From contig NZ_WUMV01000003.1 in NCBI RefSeq assembly GCF_009826895.1, positions 761,501 to 825,500 on the forward strand: a stretch of DNA of 64,000 nt, read 5' to 3'. Positions 8,788 to 16,730 of the stretch are shown in pieces. Both the position numbers and the translations under genes were made by a program. Source of the stretch: Stappia sediminis. GTDB taxonomy: Bacteria; Pseudomonadota; Alphaproteobacteria; Rhizobiales; Stappiaceae. Below the pieces are notes generated by a model, which was not told the origin of the DNA, ran no database searches, and saw only the letters and a list, made by a program, of their open reading frames with translations. How positions within the stretch are numbered: position 1 is the stretch's first letter; every line of letters begins with the position of its first letter.

Positions 8788-10220
8788 GGCGTAATCGACG
8801 GGTCAAAATTCTGGCAACCCTCGGCCCGTCGTCATCTGATCCCGAAACGATCGAGAAGCTTCACCGCGCCGGTGCCGACGTTTTCCGTATTAACATGAGC
8901 CATACCGACCACGCGCTGCTCAACACGCTGGTCGAGCGCATTCGCACGGTCGAGGCGAACGTCGGCCGGCCGATCGGCATCCTCGCCGACCTGCAGGGGC
9001 CGAAGCTGCGCGTGGGCACTTTCGCCGACGGCCCGGTCATGCTGGAAAAGGGTGCCCGATTCATCCTGGATTCGGATCCCGCTCCCGGAGATGTAACGCG
9101 CGTTCACCTGCCGCACCGCGAGATCCTGCAGGCGCTGAAGCCCGGCCACCGTCTTCTTCTCGACGACGGCAAGATCCGCCTTCTCGTTCGCGAAGCCTCC
9201 GAAACCCGCGCCGACTGCGTGGTCGATGTCGGCGGCAAGCTTTCCAACAAGAAGGGCGTCAGCGTGCCCGACACGGAAATTCCGGTCGGTGCGCTTACGA
9301 CCAAGGACCGCAAGGACCTTGATGCGGCGCTTGCGGCGAATGTCGACTGGATCGCCCTTTCGTTCATCCAGCGTCCGGACGACCTTGCCGACGTGCGCAA
9401 GGTGACGCGCGGGCGCGCCGGTGTCATGGCGAAGATCGAAAAGCCTCAGGCGATCGAGCGCTTGCCGGAGATCCTGGAGCTTTCCGACGCCCTGATGGTC
9501 GCGCGTGGCGACCTTGGCGTGGAAATGCCGCTTGAGCGCGTGCCCGGACTCCAGAAGCAGATCACACGTGCCGCGCGCCGCGCCGGCAAGCCCGTCGTCG
9601 TGGCGACGCAGATGCTGGAATCCATGATCAACGCTCCCGTGCCGACGCGCGCGGAGGTTTCCGATGTCGCAACCGCGGTTTACGAAGGTGCCGATGCCGT
9701 CATGCTCTCCGCCGAATCGGCGGCCGGCGACTACCCGGTCGACGCGGTGGAGACGATGGATCGCATCGCGCATGAGGTCGAGCGGGACCCGAACTACCGC
9801 ATGATCATCCATGCACAGCGCCCCGAACCGGAGCCGACGGGAGCAGACGCCATTTCCGCCGCTGCCCGTCAGATCGCCGAAACGCTGAGCCTTGCCGCCG
9901 TCGTCTGCTACACATCTTCGGGTGCCACGGGGCTGCGCGCCTCCCGCGAGCGGCCTTCGGTGCCGGTCATCGCGCTGTCGCCGGTGGTCGGCACCGCGCG
10001 GCGGCTGTCGATCGCCTGGGGGCTGCATTGCGTGGTGAGCGATGATGCGAAGAGCGAGGATGACATGGTCGACCGCGCTTGCCGCATTTCCTTCAGCGAA
10101 AGCTTCGCAAAGCCCGGCCAGCGCATCATCATCACCGCGGGCGTGCCCTTCGGTACGCCGGGTTCCACGAACATGCTGCGCATCGCCTTCGTCGGCAGCG
10201 ACGGGCGTGGGGGCATTTAG
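8784..10220 (+). CDS. pyk: Pyruvate kinase
   Basis: The 478-residue enzyme makes pyruvate and ATP from phosphoenolpyruvate and ADP. It shows the N-terminal block RVKILATLGPSSSDPETI, the beta-barrel motifs RINMSHTDH and ILADLQGPKLRVG, the active-site signature MAKIEKPQAIERL (catalytic Lys), MVARGDLGVEMP and VVATQMLESM. The C-terminal regulatory domain includes VVCYTSSGATGL. The start overlaps the DUF1036 stop by four bases behind GGCGGAAG. The stop at 10218-10220 runs directly into a dispersed palindrome. Confidence 0.98.
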   Translation: MRRNRRVKILATLGPSSSDPETIEKLHRAGADVFRINMSHTDHALLNTLVERIRTVEANVGRPIGILADLQGPKLRVGTFADGPVMLEKGARFILDSDPAPGDVTRVHLPHREILQALKPGHRLLLDDGKIRLLVREASETRADCVVDVGGKLSNKKGVSVPDTEIPVGALTTKDRKDLDAALAANVDWIALSFIQRPDDLADVRKVTRGRAGVMAKIEKPQAIERLPEILELSDALMVARGDLGVEMPLERVPGLQKQITRAARRAGKPVVVATQMLESMINAPVPTRAEVSDVATAVYEGADAVMLSAESAAGDYPVDAVETMDRIAHEVERDPNYRMIIHAQRPEPEPTGADAISAAARQIAETLSLAAVVCYTSSGATGLRASRERPSVPVIALSPVVGTARRLSIAWGLHCVVSDDAKSEDDMVDRACRISFSESFAKPGQRIIITAGVPFGTPGSTNMLRIAFVGSDGRGGI

Positions 10221-10272
10221 AGCGCTTGTCCTGAAAGCGGGATTGCTTTCGTGACAAGAATTCGTCCCCAAC
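10219..10272. repeat. Dispersed palindromic intergenic element (GAAAGC-N6-GCTTTC core)
   Basis: It starts on the pyk stop codon and runs to the end of the LysR gene. The hairpin core GAAAGC/GCTTTC is followed by GTGACAAGAATTCG. A close relative occurs at 53285-53335 with the same core and GTGATAAGAATTCG. The position between convergent genes suggests it also serves as a transcription end. Confidence 0.7.
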
Positions 10273-11214
10273 CTAGCCTTCGGGAAGTTTCGTTCGTTTT
10301 TGCTCCATCGCCGCAGTATCGGCATTCTCGGGCGTGTTAGACACTTCTGCACTCAACCAGCTGCGCACCGCCTGGATATTTGCATTCCCGGCAGCCGCTT
10401 CGGGATAGACGAAGTGATAACCAAGACCGGCGAGATCCGGTCCGAAGGGTTGCGTGAGCAAGCCGCTTCTAAGGTCATCGTGAACCAGCACACTACTCAG
10501 CAGCGCGATTCCCTGGCCGGCGATCGTGGCCTGGATGACGTGACTATCGTCGGTGAACACCGCTCCGCCGCGTGTGTCGATGTCCGTAACGCCGGCAATG
10601 TCGCACCATCTCCGCCAGGAAGGCGTGAACTCATCCTGCTTGCGCCATTCCGAGTGAAGGAGCGTTTGATGTTTGAGGTCCGCCAAATCGCGAATTCCAA
10701 GACGTGGATTGCATATTGGCGCAAAGCGTTCTTCGAATAACGGTTCCGATACGAGCTCTGCAAACGGTGCACGGCCATAGCGGATAGCACAGTCCGCCGC
10801 CCCGGCGTGAAGATCAACCACGCTCTCGCTAGGGTGTATGCGCAAAGTGATGTCGGGGTTTTGGGCGCTAAACCGCTTGATGCGCGGCACCAGCCACTTG
10901 GCCGCGAAGGCCGTCGTCGAGGTAAGGGTAACAGCTCTTTGGCCTGTATTCCGCCTGGCTTGCCCCACAGCCTTTGCCATCGATGAGAACGCATCGCGGA
11001 GCGGCGGAAACATCATCACGCCAATTTCCGTCAGCGCGACCTTGCGTGGCTGTCGTTCAAATAGCTTCGAACCGATGATTTCTTCCAGTAGCCGTACCTG
11101 ATGGCTGATCGCCGTCGGCGTTACGCCGAGCTCGTCTGCGGCGCGTTTGAAGCTCAGGTGGCGGGCAGCGGCTTCGAAGGCGCGCAGTGATGCAAGGGGA
11201 GGGAGTGGTGACAT
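10273..11214 (-). CDS. LysR-family transcriptional regulator (GcvA-like)
   Basis: The 313-residue protein has an N-terminal winged HTH (about 5-65; LRAFEAAARHLSFKRAADEL, then VTPTAISHQVRLLEE, as in GcvA/AmpR) and a periplasmic-binding-protein-like effector domain (about 90-300). The start is ATG at 11214 because it yields the canonical LysR N-terminus MSPLPPLASLRAFE; the frame is open further but upstream sequence is non-family. It is divergently transcribed from the azoreductase gene with a 149-bp gap containing a palindrome (11289-11309), the classic layout of a LysR regulator and its target. Confidence 0.93.
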   Translation of the reverse strand: MSPLPPLASLRAFEAAARHLSFKRAADELGVTPTAISHQVRLLEEIIGSKLFERQPRKVALTEIGVMMFPPLRDAFSSMAKAVGQARRNTGQRAVTLTSTTAFAAKWLVPRIKRFSAQNPDITLRIHPSESVVDLHAGAADCAIRYGRAPFAELVSEPLFEERFAPICNPRLGIRDLADLKHQTLLHSEWRKQDEFTPSWRRWCDIAGVTDIDTRGGAVFTDDSHVIQATIAGQGIALLSSVLVHDDLRSGLLTQPFGPDLAGLGYHFVYPEAAAGNANIQAVRSWLSAEVSNTPENADTAAMEQKRTKLPEG

Positions 11215-11288
11215 AGCTGAATCCTGTTCATCCCCCTCCTGAGAAATTCGATTTTGAACAAGGAAAATCATGAGGCTATCTCTTCTAT

Positions 11289-11309
11289 CGACAACGGCGC
11301 CGGTTGTCG
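11289..11309. promoter_or_regulatory. Candidate LysR operator palindrome
   Basis: CGACAAC (11289-11295) and GTTGTCG (11303-11309) form a 7-bp inverted repeat around a seven-base centre, midway between the divergent LysR and azoreductase starts. Binding by the adjacent regulator is inferred from position only. Confidence 0.5.
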
Positions 11310-11363
11310 ACGGATGATTATGAATCAAGCTCAATCGCAAAAAACGAACGACGGAGAGAGCCC

Positions 11364-12053
11364 GTGACGACCTTATTGCATATCGATTCCAGCGCCCGTT
11401 CCGGGGGGTCCGACGAACATCGCTTCGGATCGCACAGCCGGCGTCTGACGCGGCGCTTTGTGAACAACTGGCAAACGGTTCGTCCCGGAGACAGGGTGAT
11501 TTACCGCGATGTTGGCGCCAATCCTCCAAAGTCGGTGACGGGCGAGTGGATCCATGCCGCCTTCACCAAGCCGGAGGAACGTGAAAACTGGATGCACGAG
11601 GTGCTTGCCGAAAGCGATGCGCTCGTCGATGAACTCTTGGAAGCCGACATCATCGTAGCCGGAGTGCCGATGTACAACTTCGGGCCGCCCGCGCAATTCA
11701 AGGCCTATATCGACAACATCGTCCGTGTCGGCCGTACATTCGGCTTTGACCGCGGACGCGCGGGCGCGCCCTACTGGCCGATGGTGCCGGCGGGCAAGAC
11801 CCTCGTCCTGCTGTCTTCTCGCGGCGATTACGGCTACGATCCGGGTGAGCGCCTTGAGGCGCAAAACCATGTCGAACCGGGCGTCAGAACGCCATTCGCC
11901 TATATCGGCATCAGCAACGTCCATTCGCTGGCAATCGAATTCGACGAGTTCGCAGACGAGCGCTTGCAGGAATCGATCGGATCGGCTGAACAGGGCGTGG
12001 ATGTCCTGGTCCGCAAGCTGACCGCCAGTCTATCGGAAGGGCAAGCCGCCTAG
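11364..12053 (+). CDS. azoR: FMN-dependent NADH-azoreductase / quinone reductase (AzoR family)
   Basis: The 229-residue flavodoxin-fold protein begins TTLLHIDSSARSGGS, the FMN phosphate-binding loop of AzoR enzymes. It contains ADIIVAGVPMYNFGPPAQFK and YIDNIVRVGRTFGF, the dimer and flavin-binding block of this family. It should reduce quinones or azo compounds by two electrons using NADH, in the cytoplasm. The start is GTG at 11364, supported by GGAGAG upstream; an in-frame ATG at 11304 would add non-family residues and remove most of the promoter space. It is probably controlled by the divergent LysR protein. Confidence 0.9.
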   Translation: MTTLLHIDSSARSGGSDEHRFGSHSRRLTRRFVNNWQTVRPGDRVIYRDVGANPPKSVTGEWIHAAFTKPEERENWMHEVLAESDALVDELLEADIIVAGVPMYNFGPPAQFKAYIDNIVRVGRTFGFDRGRAGAPYWPMVPAGKTLVLLSSRGDYGYDPGERLEAQNHVEPGVRTPFAYIGISNVHSLAIEFDEFADERLQESIGSAEQGVDVLVRKLTASLSEGQAA

Positions 12054-12099
12054 AGCATGTCCCCCAAAAGTGGGAACCGGTTTTGGGGCAAGGACATGC
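12053..12099. repeat. Dispersed palindrome GCATGTCC...GGACATGC
   Basis: GCATGTC (12055-12061) pairs with GACATGC (12093-12099), and an inner CCCCAAAA pairs with TTTTGGGG. The element abuts the azoR stop codon, so it may double as a terminator. Similar GTGGGAACCGGTTTT-containing palindromes are common between genes in Rhizobiales. Confidence 0.75.
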
Positions 12100-12439
12100 A
12101 CAATATCAAATTGATAGAGCGCGTCCGGTGATCCCGATTAAACAAGACGCGCTCTAAGCGCGTTTGTTTGATCCTGCGCATTGATGGTGCTTTATTCTCC
12201 CTGACTTGAAAGGATGCGCTATAGGCGAGGTTCTTGATGGCAGGGCCACAAAGCATGCCCTTTAGCGGTTGCGCCCCGGCTCTGGCGACAGAAGGCTGTC
12301 CGCCGAGCAATACTGAATAGTTAAGAGAGCCTGACAACGTTGGCCGAGCGCTACCGGAGCGGGGCGTAATCGAAATGGATCCGGTGAATCGTTTTCCACC
12401 AGACCGGTAAACGGTTGTCCATTTCTTGTGCGACCTGGG
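12100..12439. other. Gene-free interval with a second palindrome
   Basis: No convincing gene was seen. TAGAGCGCGTC (12115-12125) and GACGCGCTCTA (12146-12156) form an 11-bp inverted repeat immediately after the first palindrome. The rest (12157-12439) has only short frames without ribosome sites. Confidence 0.6.
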
Positions 12440-13450
12440 TTAATTCTCCGGAATTCTCCGTGAAATTTCGGTTCCGCGCGGCTGGCGCGGGGCGATCTTG
12501 CGAATAACAGAGCGGATCGCTTCGGCGACCTCGCTCGTGTGCGCATGGTGGGGCATATGGCCCGTTCCGGCCAGCACGCGCAATTCGGCATTGGGAAGGT
12601 CGTGGGCAAGGCCTTGCGAGTGGATGCTGGGATAGACGACGGAGTCCGCATCGCCCGTGACGATGACGGCGGGCTGGCTGATTTGCGGATATTTTTTTGC
12701 CGCCTCGCTCACGTGATCGTAGAGTGCGGCCACATCTTCGGCATTGGCCTGGAAGTTCGCCGGGCGGAACAGGAGCTGGAGATCTATTTCCTCGGCATAG
12801 TCGCGCGGCATGGGGTTCGGCGAGAAAATACTGCGGATCGTATAAGGCGCGATCCTCTCGGCAACCGGCAAGGTCAGCGTCTTCGTGAATATCGCCCCGA
12901 TTACAGGCGTGGCCGCAAGCGTGTAGTACCAGCTCACCTCGCCGCTTCCCCAAGGGTGGGTTGCCGGTGCAACGAATACGAGGCCCTGCACAAGGTCCTT
13001 GTGATCAAGCCCGAGTTCCGCAACGACCGAGGCACCCCATGAATGGCCGACGGCAACCGTGGGCCCGAGGTCAAGTTCGTGAAGAAGGCCGGCGATCAGC
13101 TCCGCCTGGCGGTCCGGCGAGTGGCCGTTCGCTCCGCGCTCCGAAAAACCGTGGCCTGGCCGGTCGATGAAGATGGAGCGCACGCCGGTGTCGAATTCAT
13201 GCCCGAAGGCGAGCAGGGGATCGCGAAGATTACCGCTTGCGCCGTGGATGAAGACGACTGCGGGATCGTCCCTCGTCCAGCCGGCCGGCTTGCGGTCGAT
13301 ATAATGCAGGCGCACGCCGTCGACGGTCTGGAACTGGCCGGTTGGCTGGTTGGCGGCTTCGATCTGGCGGCGACGATATTCCGTGTAGATCGCGCTCAGG
13401 CCGAGCGCGAGAAACAGGCACGCGAATGTGGCATAGGCAATGAATTTCAT
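12440..13450 (-). CDS. Alpha/beta-fold hydrolase, membrane-anchored
   Basis: The 336-residue protein has an N-terminal hydrophobic segment (about 3-23) that likely anchors it in the inner membrane with the hydrolase outside. The alpha/beta-hydrolase core shows oxyanion region VVFIHGASGN, nucleophile elbow GHSWG (Ser137), a probable acid in VTGDADSVV and a probable catalytic His in GTGHMPHHAH. The substrate cannot be inferred. The C-terminal tail is Arg-rich. The next gene on the strand is the TPR protein, 65 bp upstream. Confidence 0.88.
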   Translation of the reverse strand: MKFIAYATFACLFLALGLSAIYTEYRRRQIEAANQPTGQFQTVDGVRLHYIDRKPAGWTRDDPAVVFIHGASGNLRDPLLAFGHEFDTGVRSIFIDRPGHGFSERGANGHSPDRQAELIAGLLHELDLGPTVAVGHSWGASVVAELGLDHKDLVQGLVFVAPATHPWGSGEVSWYYTLAATPVIGAIFTKTLTLPVAERIAPYTIRSIFSPNPMPRDYAEEIDLQLLFRPANFQANAEDVAALYDHVSEAAKKYPQISQPAVIVTGDADSVVYPSIHSQGLAHDLPNAELRVLAGTGHMPHHAHTSEVAEAIRSVIRKIAPRQPRGTEISRRIPEN

Positions 13451-13515
13451 TGAATCGTTCCGTCGTCGGGCGGGCTATCCGCGCCCCGACGCATGCAGGA
13501 TTTTTCACGATAGGT

Positions 13516-14175
13516 TCAGATCGCTTCGCCGGCGGTCTCCGCCTCCAGGTCCTCGACCGCTTTACGCGCATTGGTGCTCATCGGATTGAGTTCGAGCACC
13601 TTCTTGAAGGTGGCCAGCGCCTCTTCCTTGCGGTCGAGACGCCGCAGGATGATGCCAAGGCCCGAAATCGCGCCCCAATGGCGCGGCTCGATTGCAAGCA
13701 CGCGTTCTATATCGGTGAGCGAGCGCCCGAAATTCTGCTGCAGGTAATAGACCGTCGCGCGGCGGTTCCAGCCTTCGGCATACTCCGGCTCAAGCCGTGT
13801 TACCGTATCGAGAAGGTCGAGCGCGAGGCCGTATTCCTCCGCCTTCATGGCAGCCGCCGCGCGGGCCATGAGAAGATCGACCGTGGGGCTTCCGGACTTG
13901 AGCCACAGGCGCTGGATCTTCGCGGCGATGCGATTGGCCTCGCCCTCTTTCTCGGTGGCCTGCAGCTCCGCAAACAGCTCGTCAAGTTCACGGGCGAGCT
14001 TGTCTTCCTCCTCCACCGCCGGGGCAGGCGCGTCGATCGCGTCATCTTCGGGAGTGGGAGGCAGGTCTTCCAGCGACGGTGGCGAAAACTCGGGCGGCAC
14101 CGTTTGCGCCGACGCTACGCCGGCGGCGAGGATGAGGCCCGTGGCAGAAGCCAGTAGAAACGCAAAATACCGCAT
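13516..14175 (-). CDS. Periplasmic tetratricopeptide-repeat protein
   Basis: The 219-residue protein has a signal peptide (about 1-23, ending ASA) and an acidic Pro-rich linker (about 25-58), then at least three TPR-like helix pairs (about 100-205), for example YAEGWNRRATVYYLQQNFGR and HWGAISGLGIILRRLDRKEE. TPR domains mediate protein contacts, and no enzymatic motif is visible. The start ATG at 14175 has only a weak ribosome site but gives a clean signal peptide. Confidence 0.85.
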   Translation of the reverse strand: MRYFAFLLASATGLILAAGVASAQTVPPEFSPPSLEDLPPTPEDDAIDAPAPAVEEEDKLARELDELFAELQATEKEGEANRIAAKIQRLWLKSGSPTVDLLMARAAAAMKAEEYGLALDLLDTVTRLEPEYAEGWNRRATVYYLQQNFGRSLTDIERVLAIEPRHWGAISGLGIILRRLDRKEEALATFKKVLELNPMSTNARKAVEDLEAETAGEAI

Positions 14176-14323
14176 ACAGGAATTATGTATCCCCGTGTGC
14201 GGCGGTCAAGCGGGCGATTGCCCGGTCAAGAAGTCTTGAAAGCGCGTTGCACCATTCGCGCGCGATCGCGAGTGGCAGGCGAGGCGCAGGCGCGACGGCC
14301 CTGTGCCGCCGCACCATCGAGCT

Positions 14324-14449
14324 TCAGCCCTGGCGAGCCTTGAAGCGCGGGTTCTTCTTGTTGATGATGTAGACGCGGCCCTTGCGGCGAACCATGCGGT
14401 TGTCGCGATGACGGGTCATCAGCGCCTTGAGCGAATTCTTGATCTTCAT
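14324..14449 (-). CDS. rpmJ: 50S ribosomal protein L36
   Basis: This 41-residue protein starts [18 protein letters not shown] and ends PRFKARQG. It is a clear alphaproteobacterial L36 with the [19 protein letters not shown] block. It lacks the four zinc-binding residues of the classical form, so it is the zinc-independent type. It lies on the minus strand downstream of tRNA-Val. Confidence 0.95.
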   Translation of the reverse strand: MKIKNSLKALMTRHRDNRMVRRKGRVYIINKKNPRFKARQG

Positions 14450-14516
14450 CGTTCCATTCCCCGATGCGGGCAGTTGCTGGTGGCCTGCGCGTTCGCGCCT
14501 GCCGGTCCGTCGTTAC

Positions 14517-14540
14517 AAAAAACAGGCGCCGCAGCGCCTG
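14517..14540 (-). terminator. Intrinsic terminator downstream of tRNA-Val
   Basis: On the minus strand CAGGCGC and GCGCCTG (14540-14523) form a 7-bp stem with a four-base loop followed by TTTTTT. It ends the tRNA transcript before rpmJ. Confidence 0.75.
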
Positions 14541-14656
14541 AAGCGTCCCGTCGGGTGTCATGTTCGCGCAAGCGCAAGGCGCGGCAGCGACAACATTCCA
14601 GCCCGGAAGCGGGATGGCGAATCCAGGGTCCGGATCGGATCAGGATTGCCGTAAGA

Positions 14657-14731
<75 letters not shown>

Positions 14732-14885
14732 GAAACTCGTTCGGAAAGCGGCGTTCCCGCCGCAGTGGCAAGCGATATAACGGGGATCGTCCCCCGGCGC
14801 AAGCCCCTCGTTCCAAATCTTGCACGCCTTGAAAAGGCGAAGCGCCCGCCGGTGGAAAACCGGCAAGGTCACCGTCGAAATCCGC

Positions 14886-15245
14886 TCACGCGGCCAGCAT
14901 GCGCTCCACTTCCTGCACCAGATCTCGCAGGTGGAAGGGCTTGGAAAGCACCTTGGCGTCCTTTGGTGCGTTGGAATCCGGATTGAGAGCCACGGCCGCG
15001 AAACCGGTGATGAACATGACCTTGAGATCCGGATCGAGCTGGGTTGCGCGCCGGGCAAGCTCGATGCCGTCCATCTCCGGCATGACGATGTCGGTCAGAA
15101 GCAGGGTGAACGGTTCCTCGCGCAAGCGCTCGTAAGCGCTTTTGCCATTGTCGAAGGAGACGACATCGTAGCCTGCCTTCTGCAATGCCTTGGCGAGGAA
15201 CCGGCGCATGTCGTTGTCGTCTTCCGCAAGAAGGATTCGTGACAT
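14886..15245 (-). CDS. cpdR: Single-domain response regulator CpdR, cell-cycle ClpXP adaptor
   Basis: The protein has 119 residues and only a receiver domain. It shows acidic pair AEDDND (8-12), phospho-acceptor Asp52 in LLTDIVMPEMDG, Thr80 and Lys102 in LSKPF. In Caulobacter and Sinorhizobium, unphosphorylated CpdR primes ClpXP for degradation of cell-cycle proteins including CtrA, and phosphorylation by the CckA-ChpT relay switches it off. The sequence MSRILLAEDDNDMRRFLAKA and the divergent N-formylglutamate amidohydrolase neighbour match the rhizobial cpdR locus. Its partner gene rcdA is also in this window. Confidence 0.95.
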   Translation of the reverse strand: MSRILLAEDDNDMRRFLAKALQKAGYDVVSFDNGKSAYERLREEPFTLLLTDIVMPEMDGIELARRATQLDPDLKVMFITGFAAVALNPDSNAPKDAKVLSKPFHLRDLVQEVERMLAA

Positions 15246-15481
15246 CCTCGGTTTCCGTAATCCGTTTTGCTACCGGGAGCGTGGGCACTCCACTTGGCTT
15301 CGTATATCGACCGTTATAAGGCTGTGCCGCGGTAAACATCCAGTGAAACGATGCGTTATCCCGCTTTCCGCCACACGAATCATCCAACCTTGTGGACATT
15401 GGGCGACAACAACGGGCAAAATCCGAATGTCGGCGAAGGCGGACATGAGACACGAAGCGTGAAAGGCAGGGGCAGCGCGGG

Positions 15482-16372
15482 ATGAAAGTGGTCAGCGGCT
15501 TCGAGGACAGCCCGGCATTCGATGTCCTCACTCCGACCCGGCGGCAGTTGCCCTTCGTGTTCAATTCGCCCCACTCGGGCCGCAGCTACCCGTCGAGTTT
15601 CATAAGCGCTTCCCGCCTCGACGCGGCCGCCATACGCCGCTCCGAAGACGCGTATGTGGACGAATTGTTCGAATGGGTCGTCTCCCTGGGCGCGCCGATG
15701 ATCCGGGCGCATTTCCCGCGTGCCTATCTTGACGTCAATCGCGAGCCTTACGAGCTCGATCCGAAGATGTTCGAGGAACGCCTGCCGCCCTACGCCAACG
15801 TGCGCTCCATCCGCGTCGCAGGCGGCCTGGGCACGATTGCCCGCATTGTCGGCGAATCGCAGGAGATCTACCGCAAGCGCCTGCCGGTGAACGAGGCGAT
15901 TTCCCGGATCGAATCGATCTACAAGCCCTATCACCGGACGCTGCGCCGGCTTTTGGCCGAAACGCATGTGTCCTTCGGCTATGCGATCCTGGTCGACTGT
16001 CACTCCATGCCCTCCACCATCCGCAATCCGGACGGCGGGCCACGGCCCGATTTCATTCTGGGCGACCGCTACGGCACGAGTTGCTCCGCGGTCCTCGTCG
16101 AAGCCGCGATGGAAAGCCTGCGGGCGATGGGCTACACGGTCAGCCGGAACAAACCCTACGCGGGCGGTTTCATCACCGAGCATTATGGCCGGCCTGCGAA
16201 GGGGCTTCATGCGCTGCAGCTTGAAATCAACCGCGCTCTTTACATGGACGAGGGAAGCCTGAAGCAGCACGACGGCTTCACGGCGCTTTCAAGGGACCTG
16301 CACGAATTCGTCAAGGATCTGATGGGCATCGGCGGCAACATATTCGAGGCAGGCGCTATCGCCGCCGAATAA
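15482..16372 (+). CDS. N-formylglutamate amidohydrolase (HutG-like)
   Basis: The 296-residue family member carries FVFNSPHSGRSYPSSF near the N-terminus, FPRAYLDVNREPYELDP and ILVDCHSMPS (a probable metal-ligand His), and TEHYGRPAKGLHALQLEINR. It should release formate from N-formyl-L-glutamate, though the physiological substrate is unproven. It is divergent from cpdR (236-bp gap), an arrangement conserved in rhizobia, and is followed by the minus-strand sRNA at 16409. The start is ATG at 15482. Confidence 0.92.
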   Translation: MKVVSGFEDSPAFDVLTPTRRQLPFVFNSPHSGRSYPSSFISASRLDAAAIRRSEDAYVDELFEWVVSLGAPMIRAHFPRAYLDVNREPYELDPKMFEERLPPYANVRSIRVAGGLGTIARIVGESQEIYRKRLPVNEAISRIESIYKPYHRTLRRLLAETHVSFGYAILVDCHSMPSTIRNPDGGPRPDFILGDRYGTSCSAVLVEAAMESLRAMGYTVSRNKPYAGGFITEHYGRPAKGLHALQLEINRALYMDEGSLKQHDGFTALSRDLHEFVKDLMGIGGNIFEAGAIAAE

Positions 16373-16408
16373 CGGGCGGAAATCCACGGTCGAACCCCGT
16401 ATCCAGCC

Positions 16409-16502
16409 AAAAAAAAGGCCGCGCTCTTGCGAGGCGGCCGAAGTCTAGGGAGGAAACGCCCAAGGAGGGCGACGCTCAGACGCGAAAGCGTCATATCGCG
16501 CT
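16409..16502 (-). ncRNA. suhB/MmgR-like small RNA (alphaproteobacterial trans-sRNA)
   Basis: On the minus strand, a 5' hairpin GACGC/GCGTC (16491-16478) is followed by the hairpin CGCCC-TCCTT-GGGCG. Then comes a single-stranded TTTCCTCCCTAG anti-Shine-Dalgarno-like run, and finally the terminator hairpin GGCCGC/GCGGCC with eight T (16409-16416). A promoter CTTGAC-N17-CGAATT lies immediately upstream. The motif order and the position next to an inositol-monophosphatase-family gene agree with the Rfam suhB RNA, of which Sinorhizobium MmgR is a member; this match is from memory. No minus-strand protein gene lies upstream that could own this terminator. The 5' end is estimated from the promoter. 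Confidence 0.7.
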
Positions 16503-16508
16503 GCAATA

Positions 16509-16537
16509 AATTCGCACTGCACCGCACAATAGTCAAG
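16509..16537 (-). promoter_or_regulatory. Housekeeping-type promoter of the sRNA
   Basis: Minus-strand CTTGAC (16537-16532) and CGAATT (16514-16509) are separated by exactly 17 bases, matching the rhizobial RpoD consensus CTTGAC-N17-CTATAT in the -35 box and partly in the -10 box. The start of transcription is predicted near 16502. Confidence 0.6.
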
Positions 16538-16730
16538 CCCATTCTGCAAGACGCCAACGATAGTGTCTATTATGCCACAGTATTCTGTGGGTTTGGCAAC
16601 ATCGAGGGTTGGCTTTTGCCGGAAGGGCATGAAATCGCCCTCCAGCCATGATTGTGTTTTGCTCGCAGCGTCTTTATCAAAACCGCAGACATTACCTGGC
16701 CCCGACCGCGCTGGACCCGTGACGATCGCA

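Noticed and set aside
16563..16730. N-terminal extension of hisN
   Set aside because: The added residues are non-family and the segment includes leader sequence next to the sRNA promoter.
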